Below are positions 1-9,159 of a stretch of DNA of 64,000 nt, piece by piece. The translations under genes and the position numbers were made by a program. The DNA lies in NCBI GenBank assembly GCA_902825945.1, contig CADECY010000004.1, positions 104,139 to 168,138 on the forward strand. The letters are read 5' to 3'. Numbering within the stretch: the first letter of the stretch is position 1; the number at the start of each line of letters is the position of its first letter. Source of the stretch: an uncultured Acidobacteriota bacterium (GTDB lineage Bacteria; Acidobacteriota; Terriglobia; Bryobacterales; Bryobacteraceae). Below the pieces are notes generated by a model, which was given only the letters and a program-made list of their open reading frames with translations, had not been told where the DNA came from and made no database searches.

Positions 1-17
1 GCTGATTGCCGCGATCG

Positions 18-3000
18 CTACCGCACGGTGAACGCGGCCTGTCCGCCTTCGCTTCCTGTGGCGTTATTCCAGGGACCCCAACCGGCAGCGGAAGACTCCG
101 TACACGATGTCCCCGTGGTGCAGGCGCGCATGATACCCAGCCATGCTCCCGGGGCCAGAGTCACGTCGGCGAACGTTTCGGTGGTGACGCCGCTCACCTG
201 CGCGGGACCCGATAGGTAGTACTGATAGCGCCGGTTGGAGACGGTGCCGTCGGCGTTGATGATGGGCGTCCACGCGACCCGGACCTTGCCCTGGGCGTTG
301 CGATCGACGGTGGCGCCGTATCCAGGCTCGGTCGCGACGGGAGACTTCGGCACGCCGCCGCGCACGACGAACGCGCTCGGTGGACCTTGGCGCGGCTGCC
401 CGCCGGCATTGGGAATTGCAATCACCAGTGCGTCATATCGTGTGCCCGGATTGAAGTAGGCGGCGTGGAAGTTGTTCGTGGTGTAAACGTCGAGCGCGGG
501 ACGGTTCCGCGAGAAGTCCTGAACATAGAGGCGGTAGGTGTAGTTCGATCCGTTGTCGCCGACAACACGATTCCAACTGAACAGCACCGATGGCGCGCTC
601 GAGCCGCTATCAACCGAAGAGCCAGCGAACGGCTGTCCGAGGACGGGGACGTTCGGATTGCCCGTTGCGGCAGCGACCGCGACGGCCGCGCTGAATGGGC
701 CGCATCCGTCTCCCGTGCATGCGCGAACCACGACACTCGCATTGCCGTTCGGAACCAGGAACGAAGCCGAGTTGGTGCCGGTTTGTCCGCCCGCCACCGT
801 AAGCGCGCCGCCCCCGGGTCCAGCACCCGGCTGCACCACGTTGACGAAGTAGAAGTGGGCGCCCGTGACTGGATTCCAGTTGCAGTTGATGCGGTTCTGG
901 CCCGCGTCGTTCACCGCTTGGCAGGAGACTCCCGCTGGCGCCAGCGGCGGAATCGCGCCGGCGGTGACCGCGAAGTTCGAGATGGCCGGAGAGCCGCATC
1001 CGGCGGCGGTACAGGCTTGCACCTCGAGCCGGTAGCTGCCGCTTTTTACCGTGTAGACCGCGTTCGTGGTGCCCGCGAGCAGCGTCACACGGAACTGCTG
1101 CGGAGTATTCGCCTCGATCAGGCGCAGATCATAGCTGGTGGCGCCGGAGGCCTGAGTCCACTGGAAGGAGACGATCGTGGTGGTGACAGTGGAACCCGGC
1201 ACGGGGTTGACGATCGAAAGCGGCGGTGGCGTGTAGGTCATCAGCGACTGCGCCGGATAATCGGTCCAATCGGTGACGGGTATTCCGAGACGCGTGGCGC
1301 GGAAGGCATAGGGATAGGTCGCGCCGGCCTCGGCTCCTGGCGCGTCCGCCGCCGTTACGTCGACATCCACGTTGCTCGAGCCATCCCAATTCAGGCGGCG
1401 GGTGACGCCGTAACGTCCCAGCCAAACCTCGAGACCGTCGGGCACTTGGGCGTAGCGCGAAGTGGACGGTGAACTCAACCGCAGGCGATTTCCCACTGTC
1501 GAGGTGGCTGCCCATGATCCCGGCGGCGGAACGGCTTCGACGTCGAGTTGATAGGGGCCTGGCGTGGAGGCGTTGTTGAGCGCCACTTCAAAGGTCCAGG
1601 TTCCGGCAGCGAGGTCAACCAGCAGGCCCTCTACCTCTCCCGTGTTCACGTAGCTGTAGTCGAGCCATGTGTTGTCCTGTTTGTAGACGAATACCCAGCC
1701 GCGCATGGCTCCCAGTGATCGCAGGGTTAGCAGTACCGCGGTCCGCTGGGTGAGCGTCGTCGTGAACTTGTCGCCATCGGAGGCGGTCAACTGGCCGCGA
1801 ATCGCGGCGGGCAACGATACGGATAGTTTCGTGGCAAAGTCGCCGGCCACGGGTTCGTCGTAGACCGTTTCGTCAATGAGGCCGTTGGCGTTGTCGTCAC
1901 GCCCGTTTGCGGCGATCTCGGCGGCGCCAGGCTTTGCGCCCGGGTTCGCATCGTCCGGATCGCCGTCGAGGATCGAGAATCCGTCACCGTCCTGATCCTG
2001 ACAGTTCGAGTTGACGGCGCCGTACTGTGTGGTCATCCGGGTTCGAAGCGCGGAGCTTGCGCTCCAGCGCCAGCGGTCCGCGTAGCAGCCGAGGTTGCGT
2101 TGCGCTCCGTGGGCCATTGCCTCGATGTGCAAATCCGCCTTGAGAGCTGCAGCCGAAGGCGGAACCGGATTGGCGGCCGTGTGGTTTCGCAGAAACTCCA
2201 TGAAACGCACCACCGCCGCGGGGCCGTGAAGCTCCGCGAAGCGGAACAGTAGTCCGGCCCAGATCCTGTTCTTGCGATCACTGGTGCAGCCGGTTCCGGC
2301 GACGCAGTTGGTCCAGTTCAACGCCGTCTCGGCAATGTACGGATCGTAGGTGGCAACGCGGTCCATGCGGAAACGCTGCGACGCCGGGACGTTCCCGTAG
2401 CCCTCGCGTGAATAGTAGTGGAGGAAGTGGTTGATCCAAGTCCAGGCGTGGCTCCAGTCACTCCAATACTCGAGATGATCGTGGAAGACATCGAAGTTGT
2501 GGGCGAACTCGTGTGTCACCGTTGAGTTCGAGCCATTCTCGGCCAGCGCCGAGAGCATGTCGTCCCGAAAGGAGGCGTTGGGGTCCAACTCGATCCCCTT
2601 GCGGCCGATGTAGCCACAACCGTATCCACAGGTTGTCACCATCGCGATCGAGAGCAGCCCCGTGCCGATGGGCTCCCGCCCCACGAACTGACGATAATCG
2701 GAATAGACGCGATCGGCGTACTCCAGGAACTGGATCCGTTGTGATTCGGTGGTGGTGCTCATCCACAGCGAATTGAAAATGATCCGCACGAACTTGCCGC
2801 GATACTCCGACATCCCCGTGTAGACCGTATTGTCAAATGCGGTGTAGGAAACCGTAGCCCCATCTCCCGAGACCGCGCGGGACGCGGACTTGCGCGGCGC
2901 CTCCGGCGAGTTGGCTGCTTCCCAAGCTGAGTACTCCGTGGTACTCGGTTTCAGATAGTCCTGTTGGTCCTGAGCAAGGGCTACGTCTAGTACGGTCGCG

Positions 3001-3023
3001 GCGAGGATAGTGGCAATTCGCAT
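18..3023 (-). CDS. Secreted multidomain metalloprotease-like protein with MopE-like repeat and fibronectin-III-like domains
   Basis: 1001 aa. Residues 1-18 form a short Sec signal peptide ending ALA-Q. The N-terminal third carries a zinc-peptidase motif HEFAH at residues 171-175, in a context typical of secreted gluzincins, so it probably cleaves protein outside the cytoplasm. At about residues 343-387 there is an Asp-rich segment (DQDGDGF ... DDNANGLIDE) like the MopE/thrombospondin-type calcium-binding motif. The C-terminal half is built of repeated beta-sandwich segments with Cys pairs (for example CTAAGCG and CTGDGCG), resembling fibronectin type III modules. The gene is complete; its stop lies at the left edge of the window. 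Substrate is unknown. The protease call rests on HExxH plus secretion; the beta-sandwich call rests on repeat pattern only. Confidence 0.7.
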   Translation of the reverse strand: MRIATILAATVLDVALAQDQQDYLKPSTTEYSAWEAANSPEAPRKSASRAVSGDGATVSYTAFDNTVYTGMSEYRGKFVRIIFNSLWMSTTTESQRIQFLEYADRVYSDYRQFVGREPIGTGLLSIAMVTTCGYGCGYIGRKGIELDPNASFRDDMLSALAENGSNSTVTHEFAHNFDVFHDHLEYWSDWSHAWTWINHFLHYYSREGYGNVPASQRFRMDRVATYDPYIAETALNWTNCVAGTGCTSDRKNRIWAGLLFRFAELHGPAAVVRFMEFLRNHTAANPVPPSAAALKADLHIEAMAHGAQRNLGCYADRWRWSASSALRTRMTTQYGAVNSNCQDQDGDGFSILDGDPDDANPGAKPGAAEIAANGRDDNANGLIDETVYDEPVAGDFATKLSVSLPAAIRGQLTASDGDKFTTTLTQRTAVLLTLRSLGAMRGWVFVYKQDNTWLDYSYVNTGEVEGLLVDLAAGTWTFEVALNNASTPGPYQLDVEAVPPPGSWAATSTVGNRLRLSSPSTSRYAQVPDGLEVWLGRYGVTRRLNWDGSSNVDVDVTAADAPGAEAGATYPYAFRATRLGIPVTDWTDYPAQSLMTYTPPPLSIVNPVPGSTVTTTIVSFQWTQASGATSYDLRLIEANTPQQFRVTLLAGTTNAVYTVKSGSYRLEVQACTAAGCGSPAISNFAVTAGAIPPLAPAGVSCQAVNDAGQNRINCNWNPVTGAHFYFVNVVQPGAGPGGGALTVAGGQTGTNSASFLVPNGNASVVVRACTGDGCGPFSAAVAVAAATGNPNVPVLGQPFAGSSVDSGSSAPSVLFSWNRVVGDNGSNYTYRLYVQDFSRNRPALDVYTTNNFHAAYFNPGTRYDALVIAIPNAGGQPRQGPPSAFVVRGGVPKSPVATEPGYGATVDRNAQGKVRVAWTPIINADGTVSNRRYQYYLSGPAQVSGVTTETFADVTLAPGAWLGIMRACTTGTSCTESSAAGWGPWNNATGSEGGQAAFTVR

Positions 3024-3109
3024 CGCGCTTTCTACATGGTATCGGCCGGAATTCGCGAACGGAGTAGCGGAACTTCAAGGGGACTGCCAGGGGTACGGTA
3101 CCAGGTACA

Positions 3110-3628
3110 ATGCAAAGGCCAATGATTCTCGCCCAGGAAGAACTGATCTCGTCACTTCGCGCCGAAGTGCGGATTCTGCTTCACTTGATCTCCAAGGTCG
3201 AGCCCGCGCAACTCGACTACCGGCCAACGCCGAAACAACGCTCGACTATCGAGATCCTTCAGTACCTCGCGATCATGGCGCCTATCCATCTGCGCGCGAT
3301 TCTGGCGGACACTTTCGATATGGATCGATGGCGCGCGGCCTGGACCGAAGGCCAAGCCGCGGCCGCCACGATGGATCTCGCGCAAGCCACTGGGGCAATC
3401 GCCGCGCAAGCGGACCTCTTCACCACGCTGCTGGGTGCCTGTCCGGAGGAGCGGCTGCGCGAGCAATTCGAGATGTTCGGATCGAAATCGAGCCGTGCCG
3501 CCAAGATCGTGAGCCTCGTCCTATGCCACTATTCCGCCTACCGGATGCAGCTGTTCCTCTACTTGAAATCGAGCGGGAGGGAGGAGCTGAATACGATGAA
3601 CTTGTGGGTGGGCCGCGACACTTGGTAG
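3110..3628 (+). CDS. DinB-like (DinB/YfiT superfamily) protein
   Basis: 172 aa, cytoplasmic, all-helical by composition. The sequence matches the four-helix DinB/YfiT style: an N-terminal helix with QEELISSLRAEV, a middle helix with a His near HLRAILAD, and a C-terminal helix with LCHYSAYRMQLFLYLKSSG followed by LNTMNLW, a tail I associate with acidobacterial members of the family. Family members are metal-dependent thiol transferases or damage-induced proteins, but the metal ligands are not all obvious here, so no reaction is assigned. The first ATG is used; a second ATG lies 12 nt downstream. It is transcribed divergently from the secreted protease on its left. Confidence 0.6.
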   Translation: MQRPMILAQEELISSLRAEVRILLHLISKVEPAQLDYRPTPKQRSTIEILQYLAIMAPIHLRAILADTFDMDRWRAAWTEGQAAAATMDLAQATGAIAAQADLFTTLLGACPEERLREQFEMFGSKSSRAAKIVSLVLCHYSAYRMQLFLYLKSSGREELNTMNLWVGRDTW

Positions 3629-3635
3629 CGTCCCG

Positions 3636-4781
3636 TTACGGTCTCTTGCCCGTTGCCTGATTGATCTGGACTCTCTGCCGCGCGCCGGCCGATTTCCACT
3701 GGCCCGCCGCCACGTCGTCCTCGGTGAACGACGCCATGAAGATCTGCCGGTCTCCGGTTCGCGAATAGTCGTAGATCAGGTAGATCGTTCCATCGGGCGC
3801 CTGCACGCCGTCCGGATAGGAGACGCCCTTGCGCTCGTCGATCATCAGTCCGCCAGTCCAGGTCTTGCCGTCGTCATTCGACAAGTGTGCGATCAAGTGT
3901 GAGCGGGTCTTGTGATCCGGCGGTTCATGCGTCACGAGCAGCAGCTTCCCGGACTTCAGCCTGCGTACGAAGAAGCGCGAGTTCACGTGCGGGATTCCGG
4001 ATTTGCGTCCCGGCTCCCACGTAGCGCCGCGATCCGTTGACGTGCTCTCGCCAATTCCGTAGGCCGCGCGGACGAGCATCCACAAGCTGCGATCGCGGCG
4101 TTCGACGATCATGTGCTCGTCGAAGACGCGTTCGGGCACGATCGCTTGTCCGCGATAGCTCCATGTTCGGCCTTTGTCGCGCGACACCATCACGTTGGCG
4201 CCTTTCCGCGCGCCGAGGTCGTGCTGGAGAGCGGGCGGGATGTTCGCGGTTGGACCGCGCTCCCACACGGAAGCTGACATCAGCCATTCTCCCCACGACG
4301 TGACCGTGGGCTTGTTCATCATGATTCCGTCGCTGAGCCGGCGCGGTTCGGACCACTTCGGACGGTCGCTGCCCGAGTCCTTCGTCACGATCGCCCAGAC
4401 GCCGGAGCGCCCGTCCCACTTCTCGTACGACTGCGACCAGAACAGCCACATGCGTCCATCGGGATCGTGCCACAAGGTCGCGTCGTAGGCGCGCACCGGT
4501 CCTGGCGGGTCGATCACCAGCTTGGGTCCGGACCACGTGCGGCCATCATCTCCGCTCGTGACGAGCACGACGTAGTTGCCCGGGCCTTCGGTGGGCTCAT
4601 CGGGTCCACCGGCGTACCAAAGCGCCCAGAGTCGTCCGTTCCGTGCCCGCTCGATTCCAGGGATGCCTTGGAACAGGCGGGTGTTGTCCCCGTATTCGGG
4701 CCCGGGAGCGGTGTTGATGCGCGGAGCTTGGAGCGCCGGATCGGAGCCAGCGAGCAGCGCAAAAAGAACGAGGCGGTGCAT
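3636..4781 (-). CDS. Secreted sialidase/BNR-repeat (six-bladed beta-propeller) protein
   Basis: 381 aa. The open frame extends upstream, but the ATG at 4781 gives a proper signal peptide (MHRLVLFALLAGSDPALQA), whereas the extension is Arg-rich and unlikely. At least four BNR/Asp-box motifs (S-x-D-x-G-x-T-W) are visible: SGDDGRTWSG, SRDKGRTWSY, STDRGATWEPG and SNDDGKTWTGG. This is the signature of the exo-alpha-sialidase-like propeller. Such proteins in soil bacteria often act on uncharacterised glycans, so sialic acid specificity should not be assumed. It faces the DinB-like gene tail to tail with 7 nt between stops. Confidence 0.75.
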   Translation of the reverse strand: MHRLVLFALLAGSDPALQAPRINTAPGPEYGDNTRLFQGIPGIERARNGRLWALWYAGGPDEPTEGPGNYVVLVTSGDDGRTWSGPKLVIDPPGPVRAYDATLWHDPDGRMWLFWSQSYEKWDGRSGVWAIVTKDSGSDRPKWSEPRRLSDGIMMNKPTVTSWGEWLMSASVWERGPTANIPPALQHDLGARKGANVMVSRDKGRTWSYRGQAIVPERVFDEHMIVERRDRSLWMLVRAAYGIGESTSTDRGATWEPGRKSGIPHVNSRFFVRRLKSGKLLLVTHEPPDHKTRSHLIAHLSNDDGKTWTGGLMIDERKGVSYPDGVQAPDGTIYLIYDYSRTGDRQIFMASFTEDDVAAGQWKSAGARQRVQINQATGKRP

Positions 4782-4827
4782 GCTGAGAATTCTACATGCA
4801 CCGCCCCGGGTTCGTGAAGGCCAGCGG

Positions 4828-7131
4828 CTACTGGCGAGCCCGCAATGCCGCGAGCACACGCGCGGGAGTGAACGGAATCTGACGAATCCGCGCGCCCGTC
4901 GCATCGAAGATCGCGTTGGCGAGAGCCGAGCCCGAGAGCGTGATGGTCGATTCGCCCGCGCCCATCTGCTCCTTGTCCTTGCGATCGATCATCACGGTGT
5001 CCATCTCCGGAATGACGTCGCCGAACTGATAAGACCGGTAGCGAGTCCAGTCGGTTCCCCGCAATCCGGCGTTGGTCCAGGTGACTTCTTCGCGCAGCGC
5101 ACGGCCGATCCCTTGAAGAGCGCCGCCCTGCAACTGATTGGCGAAGCCATCGGGATTCGAGATCGGTCCCGATTCGCCAGCGATTGACAAGCGGAGCACG
5201 CTGACCACGCCCGTAGCCTGATCGACTTCGACTTCGCACACCAGCGCGCAGTAGCCGTTGTCGCCTTCATACAGGCAGCATGAGATGCCGCGGCCACGGG
5301 CCTTACCCACCTTTTCGTTGCCGCGCGGCGACGGGCGGGTGTCCCACCCATAGGCATCGGCGGCGCCTTTCAAGCAGGCGATGAGGCGCTCGTCGGCCAA
5401 ATGGCGAATCCGGTATTCGACCGGATCGGCTTTCACCGCCGCCGCTACTTCGTCGATGAAGCTTTCGTGCGCGAAGGTGTGTTGCAGGCGGGCGGGAGAG
5501 CGAAGCGGCCCAGTGAAAAAGGGCGATTCGGCGGTACGAGTCAGAACGCGTTCGCTGCGCACCTTCCCCGTTCCGTTGACGACTCCGTTGATCAACCCCG
5601 CGCCATACGAACAAGCGGAGTTACCGCCATTGTTGAACGCGGTGGGATTGGTGCCCTCGGCTGGAACGAGTGCCGGCGTGGCGAAGCCGGCCAGCGCACC
5701 GGTGATGATGTTGCCGGGATTGTTCGCGTTGGGGCGGCCACCCTTGGCAACGGTCCAGGCGGTGTAGTCCCAGGCGATCATGTTGCCCGAGGCGTCGAGC
5801 CCGGCGCTGACATCCATCGAATAGGCCGGGCCGAAGTTTTCGGCGGCGACCAGTTCCGTCGCGCGGGAATATTGGACACGGACCGGAGCGCCCACGCCCT
5901 GCGAGAGAATCGCGGCGTCATAGGCGACATTGTCGGCGCCGTTGATTCCGTAGCAGCCCGATCCCTCGACATAGATCACGCGAATGTTCGTGTTGGTCAG
6001 GCCGAGGATCCGCGCAACGCTGTCCCTCTGCGGATAGACGCCTTGCGACGAGCACCAGATGGTGCCGGTGGTTGCCTTGATGTCGGCGACAGCGCACGAG
6101 GTCCCGAGCGAGCCATGCTTTTGGAACGGATGCATGTACGTTGCCCTGATCACACGGGCGGCCTTGGAGAGGTTCTCGTCGACATCCGTGGTCCGGACCG
6201 TGAACGCGTCGCGAGTCGGCTGCTTGCGAATCCAATCGTAGAGTTCGGCCTGATTGGGAAGCGTGGCGCCTTCCGACCAAGTCACTTTCAGCGCTTCCGC
6301 CGCTTGCGTGGCGTACCATTCCTTATCGGCGACGACGCCCACGAAGTCGTTCTTCACCACCACCTTCACGTTTCCAGGAAGGCGGCTGACCGACGACTCG
6401 TCGACGCTCACGAACTTGGCGCCCGGCAACGGCGGCCGGACTACTTTACCGTGCTTCATTCCGGGCACGCGCACGTGCTGCACGTACTGAAATTCTCCGG
6501 TGACCTTGGTGGGAACGTCGTAGCGCTGGATCGACAGCCCGAGAATCTTGTAGTCCTTCGGATCCTTCGGGACGGCGCGCGCGTTTACCGAGAGATTGAA
6601 CTGGCGCTTGCCGATGAGCCGGCCGAAGCTAATGCCATTGCGTCGGGCAGTGTCGGCCTTCGAGTAGATGAAGCCCGCGTCGATCACCAATTGGTCCATC
6701 GGCACGCTCATTTCGGCCGATGCCATCTGCAGCAGCGCGTCACGCGCCGTGGCGAGGGCCTGCCGCAACGCGTTGCCCGGACCGAACTGCGTGGGGTGGC
6801 CCTGACTTCCGGAACTGACGCCTTGGTCGGGGCAGACCGAGGTGTCGCAGATCACCATCGACACGCGATCGATCGGAATGTCCAGTTCGTCGGCGACGAG
6901 TTGGTGCTGCACGGTCCGGAATCCTTGTCCGAAGTCGCACTTTCCGGCATAGGCGGTGACGGTCTCGTCTTCACCCACGACGATCCAGGAATCGACGCGA
7001 TCGACGGCGGTGGGTTTGGCGGTACCGCCAGACTGGGCGGACAGGTCCGGCGCCATCTTGAATCCGACCACCAGGGCGCCCATGCCCTTCAGGAATCCGC
7101 GGCGGGAGAAATCGGTATAGTTCATTGCCAT
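4828..7131 (-). CDS. Molybdopterin-binding subunit of a xanthine dehydrogenase-family hydroxylase (isoquinoline 1-oxidoreductase beta-like)
   Basis: 767 aa. A twin-arginine signal (SRRGFLKGMGALVVGF, about residues 9-24) marks export of the folded enzyme to the periplasm. The protein has the aldehyde/xanthine dehydrogenase Mo-binding architecture: QGFRTVQHQL near residue 70, the SSQGVYPQR segment in the middle and the C-terminal GAGES motif whose Glu is the usual catalytic base of this family. It has no FAD domain, matching the two-subunit isoquinoline 1-oxidoreductase/aldehyde dehydrogenase type. The upstream gene encodes its [2Fe-2S] subunit, 4 nt away; GGGAG precedes the ATG by 9 nt. The substrate, probably an aldehyde or N-heterocycle, cannot be told from sequence. 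Confidence 0.88.
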   Translation of the reverse strand: MAMNYTDFSRRGFLKGMGALVVGFKMAPDLSAQSGGTAKPTAVDRVDSWIVVGEDETVTAYAGKCDFGQGFRTVQHQLVADELDIPIDRVSMVICDTSVCPDQGVSSGSQGHPTQFGPGNALRQALATARDALLQMASAEMSVPMDQLVIDAGFIYSKADTARRNGISFGRLIGKRQFNLSVNARAVPKDPKDYKILGLSIQRYDVPTKVTGEFQYVQHVRVPGMKHGKVVRPPLPGAKFVSVDESSVSRLPGNVKVVVKNDFVGVVADKEWYATQAAEALKVTWSEGATLPNQAELYDWIRKQPTRDAFTVRTTDVDENLSKAARVIRATYMHPFQKHGSLGTSCAVADIKATTGTIWCSSQGVYPQRDSVARILGLTNTNIRVIYVEGSGCYGINGADNVAYDAAILSQGVGAPVRVQYSRATELVAAENFGPAYSMDVSAGLDASGNMIAWDYTAWTVAKGGRPNANNPGNIITGALAGFATPALVPAEGTNPTAFNNGGNSACSYGAGLINGVVNGTGKVRSERVLTRTAESPFFTGPLRSPARLQHTFAHESFIDEVAAAVKADPVEYRIRHLADERLIACLKGAADAYGWDTRPSPRGNEKVGKARGRGISCCLYEGDNGYCALVCEVEVDQATGVVSVLRLSIAGESGPISNPDGFANQLQGGALQGIGRALREEVTWTNAGLRGTDWTRYRSYQFGDVIPEMDTVMIDRKDKEQMGAGESTITLSGSALANAIFDATGARIRQIPFTPARVLAALRARQ

Positions 7132-7135
7132 GTGA

Positions 7136-7606
7136 TTACGCTCCCACTCCCGCGCCGTAGCGCTGCAGCGCCTTGATCATCCGGTAGTGCGTGTGGCAGC
7201 GGCACAAGAGGCCGTCGAGGCCTTTCGTGATCTCGTCGGCCGTTGCCCGCGGGTTCTTGTCCATGAAAACCTTGCCGTAGAGCATGATGCCGCTGATGCA
7301 GAATCCGCATTGAATGGCCTGCTCGTCGATGAATGCTTGTTGGATCGCGTGCGGCTTTTCCGCCGTGCCGAGGCCTTCGATCGTGGTAATCTCGGCGCCC
7401 ACCGCGATCGCGTTGGGAAGCGTGCAGGATCGTACCGGCTCACCGTCGAGGAGCACCGTGCAAGCGCCGCACTGCGCCAGTCCGCACCCGAACTTGGGTC
7501 CGTTCATCTGAAGGTCCTCGCTGAGGACGTAGAGGAGTGGCATCTCCGGGTCGTCTACATTGACCGTGTGGGATTTGCCATTCACCTTGAAAACTTGATT
7601 CGCCAT
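7136..7606 (-). CDS. [2Fe-2S] subunit of the molybdenum hydroxylase
   Basis: 156 aa, the usual size for the small iron-sulfur subunit. The N-terminal plant-ferredoxin-type cluster is bound by C41, C46, C49 and C61 (CGLAQCGAC ... C). The second, all-helical cluster is bound by C100, C103, C135 and C137 (CGFC ... CRC). It passes electrons from the molybdenum centre of the following gene product to an external acceptor. No signal peptide is seen, so it is probably exported by hitch-hiking on the Tat signal of the large subunit. It is the first gene of the two-gene operon. Confidence 0.92.
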   Translation of the reverse strand: MANQVFKVNGKSHTVNVDDPEMPLLYVLSEDLQMNGPKFGCGLAQCGACTVLLDGEPVRSCTLPNAIAVGAEITTIEGLGTAEKPHAIQQAFIDEQAIQCGFCISGIMLYGKVFMDKNPRATADEITKGLDGLLCRCHTHYRMIKALQRYGAGVGA

Positions 7607-7754
7607 GGAACCGTCTGCCGCCTTTCTATCTGGAGTCCCTATTCACCCGTGACTCGAAGGATATCATCGGGTCGGCGTTGGCGCGATGAGAAGCGAGTCC
7701 CAAGACTGGCGAGAATCGGCGAAAGTGGAAAATGGGTTCAAGAGTTTACAACTG

Positions 7755-7798
7755 TTGCCGATGAGGAGCTGAAATGTTGTATGATGCATGCATATTTT
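7755..7798 (+). promoter_or_regulatory. Candidate promoter with an ATGCATGCAT palindrome upstream of the NO-defence operon
   Basis: The 211-bp gap before the truncated haemoglobin gene is locally AT-rich. A possible -10 (TATGAT, 7780-7785) lies 19 bp after a TTGCCG. Overlapping the -10 is a perfect 10-bp palindrome ATGCATGCAT (7784-7793). NsrR operators in Proteobacteria contain ATGCAT-type half sites, and an NsrR-like gene ends this operon, so autoregulation at this palindrome is plausible. The half-site spacing is not the classical 11-bp one, so this is a weak assignment. Confidence 0.35.
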
Positions 7799-7817
7799 AT
7801 TTCCCCGAGGTTCCCTG

Positions 7818-8183
7818 ATGAATTCTCTCTATGAACAACTGGGCGGCCAGGCAGCCGTCGAAGCGGCGGTGGATATTTTCTACCGGAAGGTGCTGAGCGA
7901 CGACCGCATCGCCAGCTTTTTCGACGGTGTCGATATGGACCGTCAGGCCGCCAAACAGAAGGCCTTCCTCACGATGGTCTTCGGAGGCCCGAACAACTAC
8001 TCCGGGCTCGACATGCGGAAGGGTCACGCTCATCTGGTGGCGCGTGGACTCAATGACTCGCATTTCGACGCCGTGGTCGAGAACTTGGGCGGCACACTGA
8101 AGGAGCTCGGTGTGGCGCAAGATCTGATCAATCAGGTTGCGGCGATCGCCGAGTCGACGCGTAACGACGTGCTCGGCCGCTGA
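7818..8183 (+). CDS. Group I truncated haemoglobin
   Basis: 121 aa, the usual length of trHb group I. It opens with SLYEQLGGQAAVEAAVD, has Tyr at the B10-like position (Y22), FGGP near residue 55 and the MRKGHAHL segment with the probable proximal haem ligand H70. It binds haem and is expected to turn over nitric oxide or carry O2 in the cytoplasm. I chose the ATG at 7818 because GAGG lies 7 nt upstream; an earlier in-frame start is possible but would lie in the promoter region. The next gene encodes a reductase 4 nt downstream and the third an NsrR-like repressor, so NO dioxygenation is the likely role. Confidence 0.9.
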   Translation: MNSLYEQLGGQAAVEAAVDIFYRKVLSDDRIASFFDGVDMDRQAAKQKAFLTMVFGGPNNYSGLDMRKGHAHLVARGLNDSHFDAVVENLGGTLKELGVAQDLINQVAAIAESTRNDVLGR

Positions 8184-8187
8184 TTTC

Positions 8188-9150
8188 GTGCCAATCCTCA
8201 CCTATGCCGGGGCTGCCTACGAGGCGGCCCCGGAGGAAACCGTGCTCGACACGCTCTTGCGGAACGGAGTCGCGGTCGCGAACTCGTGCCGCGCGGGCGC
8301 CTGTCAATCCTGTCTGCTGCGCGCATCGCAGGGTCCGGTGCCTGAAGCCGCGCGGAGGGGCTTGAAATCGACTCTTGCCGAGCAAGGTTACTTTCTTTCG
8401 TGCGCTTGCAAGCCGGAAGCCGACATGGTGCTCGAACCGGCGGGTGGACTGGAAGTCGCGGCGGCCATCGAGTCGCTCGAGCGGTTGTCGCCGACCGTGA
8501 TGCGTGTCTGGATCCGTACATCGGAACCGTTGGGCCATCGGGCCGGCCAATACCTCACGCTGTGCCGCCCAGACGGATTGGCGCGGAGCTATTCGATCGC
8601 GAATCTGCCCAACGAAGAGATGATCGAGCTCCACATCCGCCGTGCGCCGTTGGGCCGGATGAGCGGATGGTTGTTCGACGAGGCGCGGGCCAACGACCGG
8701 ATCATGGTGCGCGGCCCGGCGGGTGACTGCTTCTACACGGCGGGGAGACCCGATCAGCCGCTGTTGCTGGCGGGCACCGGTACCGGACTCGCGCCGTTGG
8801 TGGGAATTGCCAAGGATGCGATCAAGCAGGGGCACACAGGCCCGATCCACCTGTATCACGGTGCGCTGCATCCGGCCGGTCTTTACTTGCGGGATGAGTT
8901 ACGCGCGCTCGCGGCGGCTTCGCCCCATTTCGATTACCATCCCACCGTGCTCGAAGGTGGCGGAGATTTGATCGCTACCGGACCGCTCGATCAGGTGGTG
9001 CTCGGCGCGCATCCGAAGCTCAGCGGATGGCGCGGATTCGTGTGCGGAGATCCGGCGATCGTCAATCTGCTTCGGCGCAAGTTCTTTCTGGCGGGCATCT
9101 CGAGCCGCGAGATCTTCGCCGACGCGTTCGTCGAAGCAACGGTCCGCTAA
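8188..9150 (+). CDS. [2Fe-2S] ferredoxin-FAD-NAD(P)H oxidoreductase, probable partner of the truncated haemoglobin
   Basis: 320 aa from a GTG start 4 nt after the haemoglobin stop. Domains in order: plant-type ferredoxin with C34, C39, C42 and C72; ferredoxin-reductase FAD domain with the RSYS motif at 133-136; NAD(P)-binding domain with GTGTG at 196-200 and a C-terminal CGDP. This is the layout of oxygenase reductases such as BenC, placed here where a flavohaemoglobin would have its reductase domain. It most likely passes electrons from NAD(P)H to the haemoglobin haem to keep NO detoxification running. The physical coupling is inferred from operon order only. Confidence 0.88.
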   Translation: MPILTYAGAAYEAAPEETVLDTLLRNGVAVANSCRAGACQSCLLRASQGPVPEAARRGLKSTLAEQGYFLSCACKPEADMVLEPAGGLEVAAAIESLERLSPTVMRVWIRTSEPLGHRAGQYLTLCRPDGLARSYSIANLPNEEMIELHIRRAPLGRMSGWLFDEARANDRIMVRGPAGDCFYTAGRPDQPLLLAGTGTGLAPLVGIAKDAIKQGHTGPIHLYHGALHPAGLYLRDELRALAAASPHFDYHPTVLEGGGDLIATGPLDQVVLGAHPKLSGWRGFVCGDPAIVNLLRRKFFLAGISSREIFADAFVEATVR

Positions 9151-9159
9151 CGTGGCAAG

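Noticed and set aside
387..1472. 361-codon plus-strand frame
   Set aside because: Antisense to the secreted protease gene, Arg/Gly-rich, no start signal or motif.
5401..7176. 591-codon open frame on the plus strand
   Set aside because: It is antisense to the molybdenum hydroxylase large subunit, rich in Arg/Gly/Val/Asp from the complementary codon bias, and has no family pattern.
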